A stretch of 7,707 bases of DNA from Pedosphaera sp. (GTDB lineage: Bacteria; Verrucomicrobiota; Verrucomicrobiae; Limisphaerales; Pedosphaeraceae). The notes below the pieces were generated by a model that was not told where the DNA came from, did not search any database, and worked only from the letters and a program-made list of their open reading frames with translations. The stretch spans positions 1-7,707 of the forward strand of contig JAQGPB010000056.1 of assembly GCA_028293265.1 (NCBI GenBank). The letters run 5' to 3'. The translations under genes were made by a program, and so were the position numbers. Positions 1 through 6,456 of this stretch are shown one piece after another; positions within the stretch are counted from its first letter, which is position 1, and the number at the start of each line of letters is the position of its first letter.

Positions 1-1
1 C

Positions 2-2404
2 CGCTGGGTCTGGGCGGTGATTTTGTTCCTCTGTTGCATCGGGCTTTTTGGCCTGTACGACGCGTATGTTTCCTCGGCACATCATTCAAAATCCACCACC
101 ACGTTCACCGGCGGCATTCTGGGTTCAATTCTCAACCAATACATCTTCAGCAACTTCGGCACAGCGGGCGCGTCCATCATCCTGGTCATGCTCGGGTTCA
201 TCAGTTGCCTGTTTCTGACCAATTTCCAACTCGGCCATTGGGTCCGCGGCCTGTTCGCCCGCAAGACCGGTGAAAGCATCCCCACGACAGGCGGCATCAG
301 CGAAAAGGAAGCCACGCTGCAAAAACGCAAACGCGAACTCGAACGCCAACTCGCCGATCAATTACAAAAAACCAACGCCAGCGCCAACGCCGCTCCCAGT
401 CCGGTCACAGCGCCTGTCGGCGTCGGCGCGGATGGCAAACCGCTGCCCGAACCGACCGTGCGCGACTTGAGCGTGCCCCAGGCCAAGACCGGTCCCGCCC
501 GCGCCAAAAAACCGGAACCTCGTCCTGAACCCGCGCCGCCCGATGAAGGCGTCGTCATCCCCGCGCACGAAGTCGCCGCCGCCACAACCGCCGACATCCT
601 CGGCAAAAAACAGCCACCCATCGGCAGGACCGAAGAACCGAAACCTGTCGAAGCGCTTGCCAAATCCGACAAGGATGAAGCGTCGGCTGACGGCTCAGTT
701 GGGACGCCAGTTCCGGGCGAGCCGGTGGTGGAAATTGCCCCTGCGGCTTTGCCCGCCGCCAGACCCAGGCTGATGCCGAAAAGGCCCAAGCCCATCGTCG
801 TCGCCTCCACGCCGATGATTGGCAATTATCAGTATCCCTCGATGGACTTCTTGCAGTATCCCGACACCACGGTGAAGCCGACGGAGTCCAAGGAGGAATT
901 GATGGCCAACGCGCGGCTCATGCAGCAGACGCTCGCGCAGTTCGACATCGAAGTTTCCCTGGGCGACATCACCAAAGGCCCGACCATCACGCGCTACGAA
1001 TTGCATCCCGCGCCCGGCGTGAAGCTCGAAAAAATCTCCGCGCTCGGCAACAACATCGCCGCCGCGCTCAAGGCCGAGCGCATCAACATTCTCGCCCCGG
1101 TGCCCGGCAAAAGTTCAGTCGGCGTCGAAGTGCCCAATCTGGTCAAGACCAAGGTCATCATGCGCGACCTGTTGGAATCCGAGGAATGGATCAACACCAA
1201 GGCGCGCATTCCGCTCGCCTTGGGCAAGGATGTCTATGGCCATCCCATCATCGCGGACCTCGCGGAAATGCCGCACTTGCTCATCGCCGGCAGCACCGGC
1301 TCGGGCAAATCGGTTTGCATCAATTCCATCATCGCCTCGCTGCTCTACAAGTTTTCGCCCGACCAGCTTCGCTTCGTGATGATTGATCCCAAGGTCGTCG
1401 AGTTGCAGCAATACAACGCCCTGCCCCATCTCGTCGTGCCGGTGGTGACGGACCCCAAGAAAGTCATTCTCGCGTTGCGCTGGGTCGTCAACGAAATGGA
1501 AAAACGCTACCAGATTTTCGCAAAGGTCGGCGTCCGCAATATCAAGTCCTTCAACGAACGGCCCAAGAACAAGCCCATTCCTGTCGCCGAACCGGAGTTG
1601 CCGCTGATGGCCAAAAAGGAAAAGGTTGAGCCTGGCTCAGATGGCTTCGCGGTGGAAGTGGATGAGGAAATCGTGGTGCCCCGTGAGGAGGACATCATCA
1701 TTCCCGAGAAGCTCAGCTACATCGTGGTCATCATTGACGAATTGGCGGACCTGATGCTCGTCGCGCCGGCAGATGTCGAGATGGCCATCGCCCGCATCAC
1801 GCAGATGGCGCGTGCAGCGGGCATTCATTGCATCGTCGCCACGCAACGGCCGAGCGTGGATGTCATCACCGGCGTCATCAAGGCAAACATCCCCGCGCGC
1901 ATCGCGTTCCAGGTCGCGGCCAAGGTGGATTCACGCACGATTCTCGATGCCATGGGCGCGGATAAATTGCTCGGCAAAGGCGACATGCTTTATCTGCCGC
2001 CCGGTTCGGCGAAATTGATCCGCGCCCAGGGCGCGCTCATCACCGACCAGGAAATTCAGCTCTGCGTGGACTTCATCGCCAAGCAGGGCAAGCCGAGCTA
2101 CGAAGTGGAAATCCACAAGCAGCTTTCCAAGCCGGTCAGTTCCTTGGGTGACGAATCAGGCTGCGACGAAGACGAAGACCTCATCCAGCAATGCATCGAG
2201 GTCATTCGCAGCGAACAGAAGGCGAGCGTCTCGCTCATGCAACGCCGCCTGCGCCTTGGCTATACCCGCGCTGCGCGCATCATGGACGAATTGGAAAACC
2301 GCGGCATCGTCGGCCCCAGCAAAGGCGCCGAACCGCGCGACATCTTGATAGACCTGGACGAAGGCGGCGCGGATGGCGGCGGCGAACCGAGTCACGGGAA
2401 GTGA
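2..2404 (+). CDS. ftsK: DNA translocase FtsK/SpoIIIE, 5' end outside window
   Basis: Septal DNA pump that moves chromosome ends out of the closing division site, using ATP. The frame is open from the first bases (codons R-W-V-W-A-V before the GTG at 17), so the true start lies upstream and only about two membrane segments of the N-terminal domain are seen. Counting residues from 17: hydrophobic segments at about 1-18 and 51-70; a Pro/Ala/Lys-rich linker at about 75-265; the motor from about 270, with Walker A GSTGSGKS at 425-432, Walker B YIVVIIDE at 568-575, then the family strings ATQRPSVDVITG and ANIPARIAFQV; and a winged-helix gamma domain at about 717-785 with GYTRAARIMDELENRGIVG, which in this family reads polar KOPS DNA sites. 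A charged stretch at about 512-566 between Walker A and B seems longer than in E. coli FtsK. It ends in TGA, 16 bp short of the convergent kdsD stop, with no clear terminator hairpin between. Identification is secure. Confidence 0.97.
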   Translation, partial: RWVWAVILFLCCIGLFGLYDAYVSSAHHSKSTTTFTGGILGSILNQYIFSNFGTAGASIILVMLGFISCLFLTNFQLGHWVRGLFARKTGESIPTTGGISEKEATLQKRKRELERQLADQLQKTNASANAAPSPVTAPVGVGADGKPLPEPTVRDLSVPQAKTGPARAKKPEPRPEPAPPDEGVVIPAHEVAAATTADILGKKQPPIGRTEEPKPVEALAKSDKDEASADGSVGTPVPGEPVVEIAPAALPAARPRLMPKRPKPIVVASTPMIGNYQYPSMDFLQYPDTTVKPTESKEELMANARLMQQTLAQFDIEVSLGDITKGPTITRYELHPAPGVKLEKISALGNNIAAALKAERINILAPVPGKSSVGVEVPNLVKTKVIMRDLLESEEWINTKARIPLALGKDVYGHPIIADLAEMPHLLIAGSTGSGKSVCINSIIASLLYKFSPDQLRFVMIDPKVVELQQYNALPHLVVPVVTDPKKVILALRWVVNEMEKRYQIFAKVGVRNIKSFNERPKNKPIPVAEPELPLMAKKEKVEPGSDGFAVEVDEEIVVPREEDIIIPEKLSYIVVIIDELADLMLVAPADVEMAIARITQMARAAGIHCIVATQRPSVDVITGVIKANIPARIAFQVAAKVDSRTILDAMGADKLLGKGDMLYLPPGSAKLIRAQGALITDQEIQLCVDFIAKQGKPSYEVEIHKQLSKPVSSLGDESGCDEDEDLIQQCIEVIRSEQKASVSLMQRRLRLGYTRAARIMDELENRGIVGPSKGAEPRDILIDLDEGGADGGGEPSHGK

Positions 2405-2420
2405 GAACCGTCGCTTTAAA

Positions 2421-3392
2421 TTACATCAATTTCAACTTCGGCAAATCCTGTGAATCAATCAGGCCCACTGGTTCTTTCTTGGCATTGACCACGATCAGAT
2501 CGTCAATATTGCGTTCGTTGAAGATCTTGAGCGCTTCGGCGACGAGTGCTTCATCGCGTACGCAGATCGGGTCGCGGGTCATCACGTTTTTGAGCGGCAA
2601 TTTCAGCAGTTCGCCGTCGAGCGCCATATTGCGGCGGAAATCGCCGTCGGTAAACACGCCCACCAGTTTGCCGCGGGCGTTGACGACGCTGAGGCTGCCG
2701 GACCGGCAGCGGGTCATCACCATGAGCGCTTCCTTGATGGTAAACGTTTCCTGCGCGACGGCGTTGCGCGCGCCGCTGCGCATGATGTCGCCGACCTTCA
2801 AAAGCATCGCGCGGCCAATGGCTCCGGCGGGATGGTGTTTGGCATAATCCGTTTGTTTGAATCCGCGCGCTTGGAGCACGGCCATGGCCAGCGCATCACC
2901 CATGACGAGAGTGGCGGTGGTGCTGGCGGTCGGGGCAAAATTCCACGGGCAGGCTTCCTTCGGCACCTTGACGTTCAGCACGACGTCGCTGTAGCGGGCG
3001 AGGGCGGACTTGGGCGAACCGGTGAGCGAAATAATTTTTACCGAAAACCGTTTCAACGCGGGCAGCAGGCCGAGCAATTCATCCGATTCGCCAGAATAAC
3101 TGAGCGCGATGATGAGATCGCCATCGTTGACGATGCCCAGGTCGCCGTGCAAAGCGTCCACGCTGTTCAACACGACGCTGGTTGAGCCGGTGCTCGTGAG
3201 CGTCGCGGCAATCTTGCGGCCGATGTTGCCGGACTTGCCGATGCCAATGACGACAATCTTGCCGCGCCGGCGCAAGGTGTCCACCACCAGCTCCACCGCG
3301 GCATCAAAGGATTCGTCGAGCAGGGCGCGGACATTTTTCAGCGCTGCCATTTCCACATCGAATACTTCCCGGGCACAGGCAAGATGATTCAT
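2421..3392 (-). CDS. kdsD: D-arabinose 5-phosphate isomerase (KdsD/KpsF type)
   Basis: Cytoplasmic enzyme that converts D-ribulose 5-phosphate to D-arabinose 5-phosphate, the first step towards Kdo of lipopolysaccharide or capsule. The 323 residues match the usual length of about 320-330. A SIS sugar-phosphate domain spans about 34-170, with GIGKSGNIG at 50-58, ALHGDLG at 80-86, SYSGESDE at 98-105 and CPWNFAPTASTT at 148-159. The conserved KHHPAGAIGR follows at 185-194, and two CBS domains lie at about 203-256 (ending FTDGDFRR) and 268-320. The start chosen is ATG at 3392 (MNHLACAREV), which gives the family length. An upstream in-frame start at 3446 would add 18 residues unlike the family, and neither start has a strong Shine-Dalgarno. 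The gene stands alone here, with no other Kdo or LPS gene visible, so its paralogue type (housekeeping KdsD or capsule KpsF) cannot be settled from context. Confidence 0.96.
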   Translation of the reverse strand: MNHLACAREVFDVEMAALKNVRALLDESFDAAVELVVDTLRRRGKIVVIGIGKSGNIGRKIAATLTSTGSTSVVLNSVDALHGDLGIVNDGDLIIALSYSGESDELLGLLPALKRFSVKIISLTGSPKSALARYSDVVLNVKVPKEACPWNFAPTASTTATLVMGDALAMAVLQARGFKQTDYAKHHPAGAIGRAMLLKVGDIMRSGARNAVAQETFTIKEALMVMTRCRSGSLSVVNARGKLVGVFTDGDFRRNMALDGELLKLPLKNVMTRDPICVRDEALVAEALKIFNERNIDDLIVVNAKKEPVGLIDSQDLPKLKLM

Positions 3393-3474
3393 GCAAGCAG
3401 GATGCCACAAAGGCGTGCGCTTGCAATGCCGAACGCGGCGATTCAAACTGTCAACAAGCTCGTGTGGAAACCGG

Positions 3475-3491
3475 GCCGGCTGACTGCCGGC
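3475..3491. repeat. GCCGGC-TGACT-GCCGGC stem-loop
   Basis: A perfect 6-bp stem with a 5-nt loop between the stop of the pseudopilin remnant and the kdsD start. No T-run follows on either strand, so it is not a convincing intrinsic terminator. It may be chance in GC-rich DNA. Confidence 0.35.
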
Positions 3492-3500
3492 GGTTCCATC

Positions 3501-3823
3501 TTACAGCCAGCCTTGTCCCCAAGGCGGATTCCAGCTTGGGTTGGGCAAGTAATCCAGGCTGTCGCCCGCAGACATATGGCCGGCCAGAATAATCTGCCTT
3601 TGGTTGTTAACACAGGAGGTGCATCTGGCCTTGTCTTTGGCGCTGGCCAAAGCTGGCAACAACAGGCCGGCGAGGATCGCGATGATCGCACTCACCACGA
3701 GCAAATACAACAGGGTGAATCCGGAATCGCGTGGATGGCCTCATCGTTCATTTCGACTTCGGGTTCAGGATCAACCTCGGTCCAAATGCCTGGCGTTCGT
3801 TCCTTCTTAATCAAGGCTCTCAT
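3501..3823 (-). pseudogene. Type IV/II pseudopilin-like protein, frameshifted and truncated
   Basis: Remnant of a prepilin-like protein of the kind with an N-terminal methylation motif. The minus strand reads [19 protein letters not shown], then [20 protein letters not shown] and a [12 protein letters not shown] stretch, close to the widespread verrucomicrobial and planctomycete pattern GFTLIELLVVIAIIAIL…SCVNN…DYLP. Three defects are visible. The pilin frame meets a stop (TGA) just before the GFTL with no ATG between; a plausible start and leader (ATG at 3823, or 3751 reading [10 protein letters not shown]) lies in another frame, and one extra G near 3721-3722 would join them as …AIP-GFTL. 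The protein stops at TAA 3503-3501 about 70 residues into the pilin frame, where relatives run on for perhaps 150 more. Glu5 of the mature pilin motif is Tyr. Decay is the simplest reading; a sequencing error could explain the frameshift but hardly all three. Confidence 0.75.
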
Positions 3824-3833
3824 GTGATTTATG

Positions 3834-3859
3834 GGCTAAAGATATGTTGCACTTTAGCC
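3834..3859. repeat. Perfect 8-bp inverted repeat upstream of the pseudopilin
   Basis: GGCTAAAG and CTTTAGCC pair perfectly around a 10-nt loop, 10 bp upstream of the pseudopilin start at 3823 (minus strand). A second hairpin (GCCCA-GAG-TGGGC, 3867-3879) lies next to it on the tRNA side. Neither has a T-tract. They could be an operator or leader hairpin for the pseudopilin, or the 3' processing or termination region of the tRNA transcript running leftwards. Function unknown. Confidence 0.45.
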
Positions 3860-3946
3860 GAAACCGGCCCAGAGTGGGCATTGCATATTCGGGGGAGTTT
3901 GCTCAGAGCCGATGTAGGAAGGGGCGCCCGCCTGCAAAGGCAAGGA

Positions 3947-4021
3947 TGGAGCCAATGGCCGGGATTGAACCAGCGACCGACGGTTTACGAAACCGTTGCT
4001 CTACCACTGAGCTACATTGGC
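3947..4021 (-). tRNA. tRNA-Thr (anticodon CGU)
   Basis: The minus strand folds as a complete cloverleaf of 75 nt including an encoded CCA. The acceptor stem is GCCAATG/CATTGGC with discriminator T. The D stem is GCTC/GAGC with a 7-nt loop. The anticodon stem ACGGT/ACCGT encloses loop TTCGTAA, giving anticodon CGT at 3989-3987, which reads the Thr codon ACG. The variable loop is CGGTC and the T arm GCTGG-TTCAATC-CCGGC. All stems pair (one G·T in the T stem). It is a single tRNA with no tRNA neighbour. No clear promoter is seen upstream beyond a weak TAATTT-like box near 4035-4040. No integrated element is attached to its 3' end in this window. Confidence 0.96.
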
Positions 4022-4503
4022 GCACACCGAAGCTTGAAATTACCCGATCCGCCTAAAAACGAAAGTAATTTTTGCGGCCGAAAATGTTCCTTTGTCTTGG
4101 CTTGCCAGGTGGTTGAGGGTGGGAAGGGAAAGGAGTGGCGTGCTTTGGACTGATTTGGTGAGAAACTCCGCGCCTTTTTTGGGGAGGTTCAAAGTTCAAG
4201 GTTTGAGGTTTGAGGCTGAGACCCCTCTCGCTGCGGGCTGGAACGGCACTGGTTGGGTCGGTGTGGTCGTCGGGCCAAGGGCGGGCTTGGTGCGGTAACA
4301 CATAAAAAATTCAAATTAAGTGTGATTAAGTGTTACAAGGTGTTACAAGGTGTTAAAATCGGTTTCGTCTCTGGCTGGCTTTAACGTGAACGCGGCGGTG
4401 TTGCCATCCACTGGCAATCATCAATCCCTCAACCGTTTCCCGGCTGCTGTTTTTCAAAGAGCAAACCTCCAACACGGGAAGAGTAACAGGCTCTTAATTT
4501 TGG
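4022..4503. other. Intergenic region without a convincing gene
   Basis: The open frames here (for example 4092-4298 + and 4053-4301 -) have odd composition, no family motif and no ribosome site, so they are not called. What can be seen is a simple repeat around 4185-4215 built from GTTCAAAG/GTTTGAGG units, a four-unit 10-bp tandem repeat at 4318-4357 (separate entry), and a G-rich purine stretch near 4113-4137. Nothing else is recognised. Confidence 0.6.
4295..4357. repeat. Four 10-bp tandem repeats with an inverted outlier
   Basis: Four units of 10 bp follow each other at 4318-4357: AAGTGTGATT, AAGTGTTACA, AGGTGTTACA, AGGTGTTAAA. An inverted copy of the core, GTAACAC at 4295-4301, can pair with GTGTTAC at 4330-4336 or 4340-4346 across an A/T-rich spacer. 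The 10-bp period places the motif on the same face of the helix each time, which would suit cooperative protein binding. It could equally be slippage-made simple repeat. Confidence 0.6.
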
Positions 4504-4974
4504 TCAAGAGTTTTCGGAGTTTCGGCTGCTTTTGTCACGACCATCTTGTCGTCTCCTCTCTTTTAGTGTCTGCGTCGCTCTCTGGCTCGCGGAGACTGAC
4601 CATGCGTGAAGTCCTGCGTCGGCGCAAAAGAACAGAAATGAACTCTCTGCCTTGCTTCGCTCCAATAATTCAGGCTGCTCGCTGTTCAGCAAATCCATGA
4701 AGATGCGCCCATATTCCAAGCCGCAGTCGTAGCACCAATAAATCGCGCCACCACCGGCGCGCATCTCGCCGGTAAAGGCGTCTCTTCCACAGAACTCGCA
4801 CTTCTTCCCGATGACCGACAGGGCCTCGACCTGCTTCAGGTCCAGCTTGTCCAAATCGAAGCCGGTGGGCGGAGCGCAATCTTTGCAGAGGTGAACTGTC
4901 TGCTCCTCCGATCCATTCACGACGGTAGTGAAATGGATCATGGCTTCGTTCTGATGACACTTGGCGCAAAGCAT
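4504..4974 (-). CDS. Four-CxxC zinc-binding protein, McsA-like N-terminus
   Basis: Predicted cytoplasmic 156-residue protein with four CxxC pairs: C3/C6, C30/C33, C59/C62 and C81/C84, enough for two zinc ribbons. The first half (MLCAKCHQNEAMIHF…VHLCKDCA) resembles the N-terminus of McsA and of the 'UvrB/UvrC motif' proteins. The clear UVR helix and McsA's partner kinase gene are missing, so a McsA function cannot be claimed. The tail (about 110-156) is Arg/Lys/Ser-rich with one short helix-like stretch, ASQRATQTLKERRRQDG. The start is ATG at 4974; the frame stays open to 5235, but the extra part would be translation of the dispersed repeat and is rejected. A good promoter (TTGTTA-16 bp-TAATAT, 5030-5003) carried by that repeat ends 28 bp upstream. 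There is no clear Shine-Dalgarno. It is transcribed divergently from the toxin-antitoxin pair. Confidence 0.82.
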   Translation of the reverse strand: MLCAKCHQNEAMIHFTTVVNGSEEQTVHLCKDCAPPTGFDLDKLDLKQVEALSVIGKKCEFCGRDAFTGEMRAGGGAIYWCYDCGLEYGRIFMDLLNSEQPELLERSKAESSFLFFCADAGLHAWSVSASQRATQTLKERRRQDGRDKSSRNSENS

Positions 4975-5002
4975 GGCGATGGCAGCTAAAACGGACAGTC
5001 CT

Positions 5003-5030
5003 ATATTAGCACGGCCGAAATAAGTAACAA
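5003..5030 (-). promoter_or_regulatory. Sigma70-type promoter inside repeat copy 1
   Basis: On the minus strand, TTGTTA (5030-5025), a 16-bp spacer and TAATAT (5008-5003), close to the consensus. It points at the zinc protein starting at 4974 and would give a leader of about 20 nt. The same box pair recurs at equivalent places in copies 3, 4 and 5. Confidence 0.6.
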
Positions 5031-5087
5031 GGCGATCCCGCCAAAGACATTGAGACTTTCGCGCCCGGAGCCGGGACAAAAACGATG
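5003..5087 (-). repeat. Dispersed repeat, copy 1
   Basis: The core on the plus strand is CGCCAAAGACATTGAG followed by ACTTTCGCGCCCGG (5039-5068). It is flanked by a small hairpin GGCG-ATCC-CGCC (5031-5042) and the promoter box pair, and on the other side by a tail ending AAACGATG (5080-5087). The core is identical in copy 2 and nearly so in copies 3 and 4. Translated on the minus strand, the core gives the recurring peptide RKSQCLWR, a sign of repeat DNA rather than coding. Orientation is given as that of the promoter. Confidence 0.9.
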
Positions 5088-5141
5088 TTTCGCCTGTGAG
5101 GCTCCGTCCCCAGGCGCGAAAGAACACCCACCTCTTTGGCG
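5039..5141. repeat. 103-bp nested palindrome between divergent genes
   Basis: Three pairs of arms nest inside each other. CGCCAAAG (5039-5046) pairs with CTTTGGCG (5134-5141); CTTTCGCGCC (5056-5065) with GGCGCGAAAG (5113-5122); CGGAGCC (5066-5072) with GGCTCCG (5100-5106). All 25 base pairs are perfect, separated by unpaired bulges. The right arm is an inverted, diverged copy of the repeat core. The shape fits a MITE/REP-like element or an attC-like folded site. It contains no coding sequence. Confidence 0.85.
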
Positions 5142-5216
5142 TTTTCACGTTAGCATCAGGCGGGCATCCCCAAGGTGGTTGACTTCGCGCCCCGTTTGGG
5201 CGAAAAATTAAACGAT

Positions 5217-5513
5217 ATGAAAAACGGCAAATCATCTGTTTCCAAAGCCGGCCAAGAGCGGGTGGAGTTGGGCCAATACATTGTGGCCGACCCGAAGATT
5301 TGCCACGGCAAGCCCACGTTCAAAGGCACACGCATCATGGTCTGGCAGATTCTTGATGAACTTGCCCACGGCATGGCGCCGGAGGACATCGTCAAGGCTT
5401 GGGATGACAAGGTGCCGCGTGAAGCCATCGCCGAGAGCGTACAACTTGCCCGGGTTTCGTTGCTGGATAGCGGCGGTCGCCTGCGTCATCCCGAGGAATT
5501 GGCCGCGGCATGA
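5217..5513 (+). CDS. DUF433-family antitoxin (VapB-like)
   Basis: Likely DNA-binding antitoxin of a two-gene toxin-antitoxin module. The 98-residue product carries the DUF433 core: YIVADPKICHGKPTFKGTRI at 21-40, then WQILDELAHGMAPEDIVKAW at 43-62, the pattern of a short beta segment plus a helix-turn-helix-like fold. This family usually represses its own operon and binds the toxin with its C-terminal part; that is family knowledge, not seen here. ATG at 5217 is chosen because the homologous part begins shortly after it. A GTG at 5175 would add 14 residues unlike the family and run into the repeat flank. Its stop overlaps the toxin start as ATGA (5510-5513), which points to coupled translation. 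It is on the opposite strand to the other small genes, and the palindrome at 5039-5141 lies just upstream. Confidence 0.88.
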   Translation: MKNGKSSVSKAGQERVELGQYIVADPKICHGKPTFKGTRIMVWQILDELAHGMAPEDIVKAWDDKVPREAIAESVQLARVSLLDSGGRLRHPEELAAA

Positions 5514-5905
5514 TTTTGCTGGATGAGAACATCCGGCAAGACCAAGGAACCCAACTTCGTCAATGGCGTGTCCGTTGCCGGTTTCTCATTGAGGAATTCG
5601 CTCCATCAGGCATCCAAGACCCGGACATTGTTCCACTCTTACAGCGGTTGAAGCAGCCGACATTTTTCACGCACGACCAGGATTTTTTTCGCCGGAATCT
5701 TGTTCATCCGGCTTACTCGCTGGCATGGCTGGACGTTTTTGACGGCGAGGCTGCCACTTTTGTCCGCTCATTCTTGAAACATCCGTTATTCAATACCGCT
5801 GCAAAACGCATGGGAATTGTCGCCCGCGTCCACCCGCACGGAATCCATTTCTGGAAAGGGAATCACACCCCATTACAACACGCCAGTTGGACGCAACGGA
5901 GGTAG
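5510..5905 (+). CDS. DUF5615-type PIN-like toxin
   Basis: Probable toxin partner of the DUF433 protein, of the PIN-like fold and so a candidate ribonuclease. In the 131 residues the family's landmarks appear in order: MILLDENI with D5-E6-N7 at the start, then a G-x-x-D-P-D-I stretch (34-40) where relatives carry an acidic residue, FFTHDQDFF at 52-60 with D56/D58, and AWLDV at 72-76. Relatives are often about 110-120 residues. The last dozen residues (LQHASWTQRR) and the stop overlap a degenerate edge of repeat copy 2, so the original C-terminus may have been replaced. The gene starts inside the antitoxin stop (ATGA) and depends on that promoter. Activity is inferred from fold and context only. 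Confidence 0.8.
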   Translation: MILLDENIRQDQGTQLRQWRVRCRFLIEEFAPSGIQDPDIVPLLQRLKQPTFFTHDQDFFRRNLVHPAYSLAWLDVFDGEAATFVRSFLKHPLFNTAAKRMGIVARVHPHGIHFWKGNHTPLQHASWTQRR

Positions 5906-5912
5906 GCAGTCT

Positions 5913-5960
5913 CGCCAAAGACATTGAGACTTTCGCGCCCGGGACCAGACATGAATGATG
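5913..5960 (-). repeat. Dispersed repeat, copy 2
   Basis: The 30-bp core at 5913-5942 is identical to that of copy 1, followed by a diverged tail ending in GATG (5957-5960). To its left, a weaker match (TTACAACACGCCAG at 5873-5886 against TTAGAACACCAG in copy 4) suggests the original repeat reached into the 3' end of the toxin gene. The promoter boxes are not preserved in this copy. Confidence 0.85.
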
Positions 5961-5979
5961 CACCGCATTCCCCGACGTT

Positions 5980-6399
5980 TCAGGAGCGCTCTCCGATGCG
6001 ACGCGAGAGCATGGAGCCAAGACGGTCTGTCTCGGCTGTGGTCAGCGGCCTCCTGCCAAGCAGCGCACACAGAACGATTGAGGGCCAGACATACCACGAG
6101 TAAACGTCAAAGTGTGGCCATTGCGGATCGTAAATTTGACCCTGTAAAAACGCCATTACAACCCCCGTGCAAACACCCAAAGTGCATATTAGCCCAAACG
6201 CCCGCACAAACAGCTCGCTGATTGCTTTGTTAAAAAAGAATACATAAATAAAAAACGCGTCACCCACAATATTGCCAAGCGGCCATGGCATATGGCCATG
6301 GGCATCGTGAGGCAGATTCAAGGGCAAGCCATGAAGCAGCCTGTAGCCCATCAACGACCAAAAAAAGACCAATGAAATGAGAAAATTTATTTTGGCCAT
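5980..6399 (-). CDS. Small membrane protein of unknown function
   Basis: A 139-residue integral membrane protein that I do not recognise. Hydrophobic segments at about 3-20, 44-62, 66-86 and 99-115 suggest three or four membrane helices. A His/Pro-rich loop (GLPLNLPHDAHGHMPWPLGN) lies at 24-43, and a short polar tail (119-139) ends RRIGERS. The start is uncertain: ATG 6399 (MAKINFL) gives the hydrophobic segment near the N-terminus and is preferred; ATG 6417 and TTG 6444 are in frame. None has a Shine-Dalgarno. The half copy of the repeat at 6457-6493 supplies a possible promoter. The DNA is clearly richer in A/T than ftsK and kdsD, in line with acquired DNA. Confidence 0.72.
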   Translation of the reverse strand: MAKINFLISLVFFWSLMGYRLLHGLPLNLPHDAHGHMPWPLGNIVGDAFFIYVFFFNKAISELFVRAFGLICTLGVCTGVVMAFLQGQIYDPQWPHFDVYSWYVWPSIVLCALLGRRPLTTAETDRLGSMLSRRIGERS

Positions 6400-6431
6400 G
6401 ATGCGGATGATGCGCATAATTGGTGATTGCC

Positions 6432-6438
6432 GCTTAAC
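6432..6438 (-). other. GTTAAGC box next to repeat copy 5
   Basis: GTTAAGC on the minus strand fits the integron R' consensus GTTRRRY. It lies 18 bp downstream of the repeat's TACGACC, exactly the spacing of GTTAGGT in copy 4 (7472-7466). No matching RYYYAAC partner is found upstream, so alone it is weak. Confidence 0.3.
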
Positions 6439-6456
6439 GGTCAAAATTCAACCGGT

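Noticed and set aside
2402..2423. Bidirectional terminator between ftsK and kdsD
   Set aside because: Only 16 bp separate the two stop codons and no stem-loop is visible.
2191..2847. Plus-strand open frame of 218 codons
   Set aside because: It is an out-of-frame shadow spanning the end of ftsK and the antisense of kdsD, with Arg/Ser-rich nonsense composition.
3384..3827. Plus-strand open frame of 147 codons
   Set aside because: It is antisense to the pseudopilin remnant, whose motif is unmistakable. The product is Ser/Gly/Gln-rich without a family pattern.
3834..3879. Intrinsic terminator for the tRNA
   Set aside because: The hairpins are good but no T-run follows on the minus strand, so only a stem-loop is reported.
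4494..4544. 16-codon frame on the minus strand (MVVTKAAETPKTLDQN) with AGGAG 8 bp before its ATG
   Set aside because: It overlaps the tail of the zinc-protein gene in another frame, is too short to judge, and the AGGAG is part of that gene's Arg-rich codons. It could be a real downstream peptide, but nothing supports it beyond the ribosome-like site.
4350..4700. Plus-strand open frame of 116 codons
   Set aside because: It runs antisense over the zinc-protein gene, has no motif and no ribosome site, and its product looks random.
5175..5216. GTG start for the DUF433 antitoxin
   Set aside because: The added residues do not match the family and no ribosome site precedes the GTG. ATG 5217 is kept, though its site is also weak.
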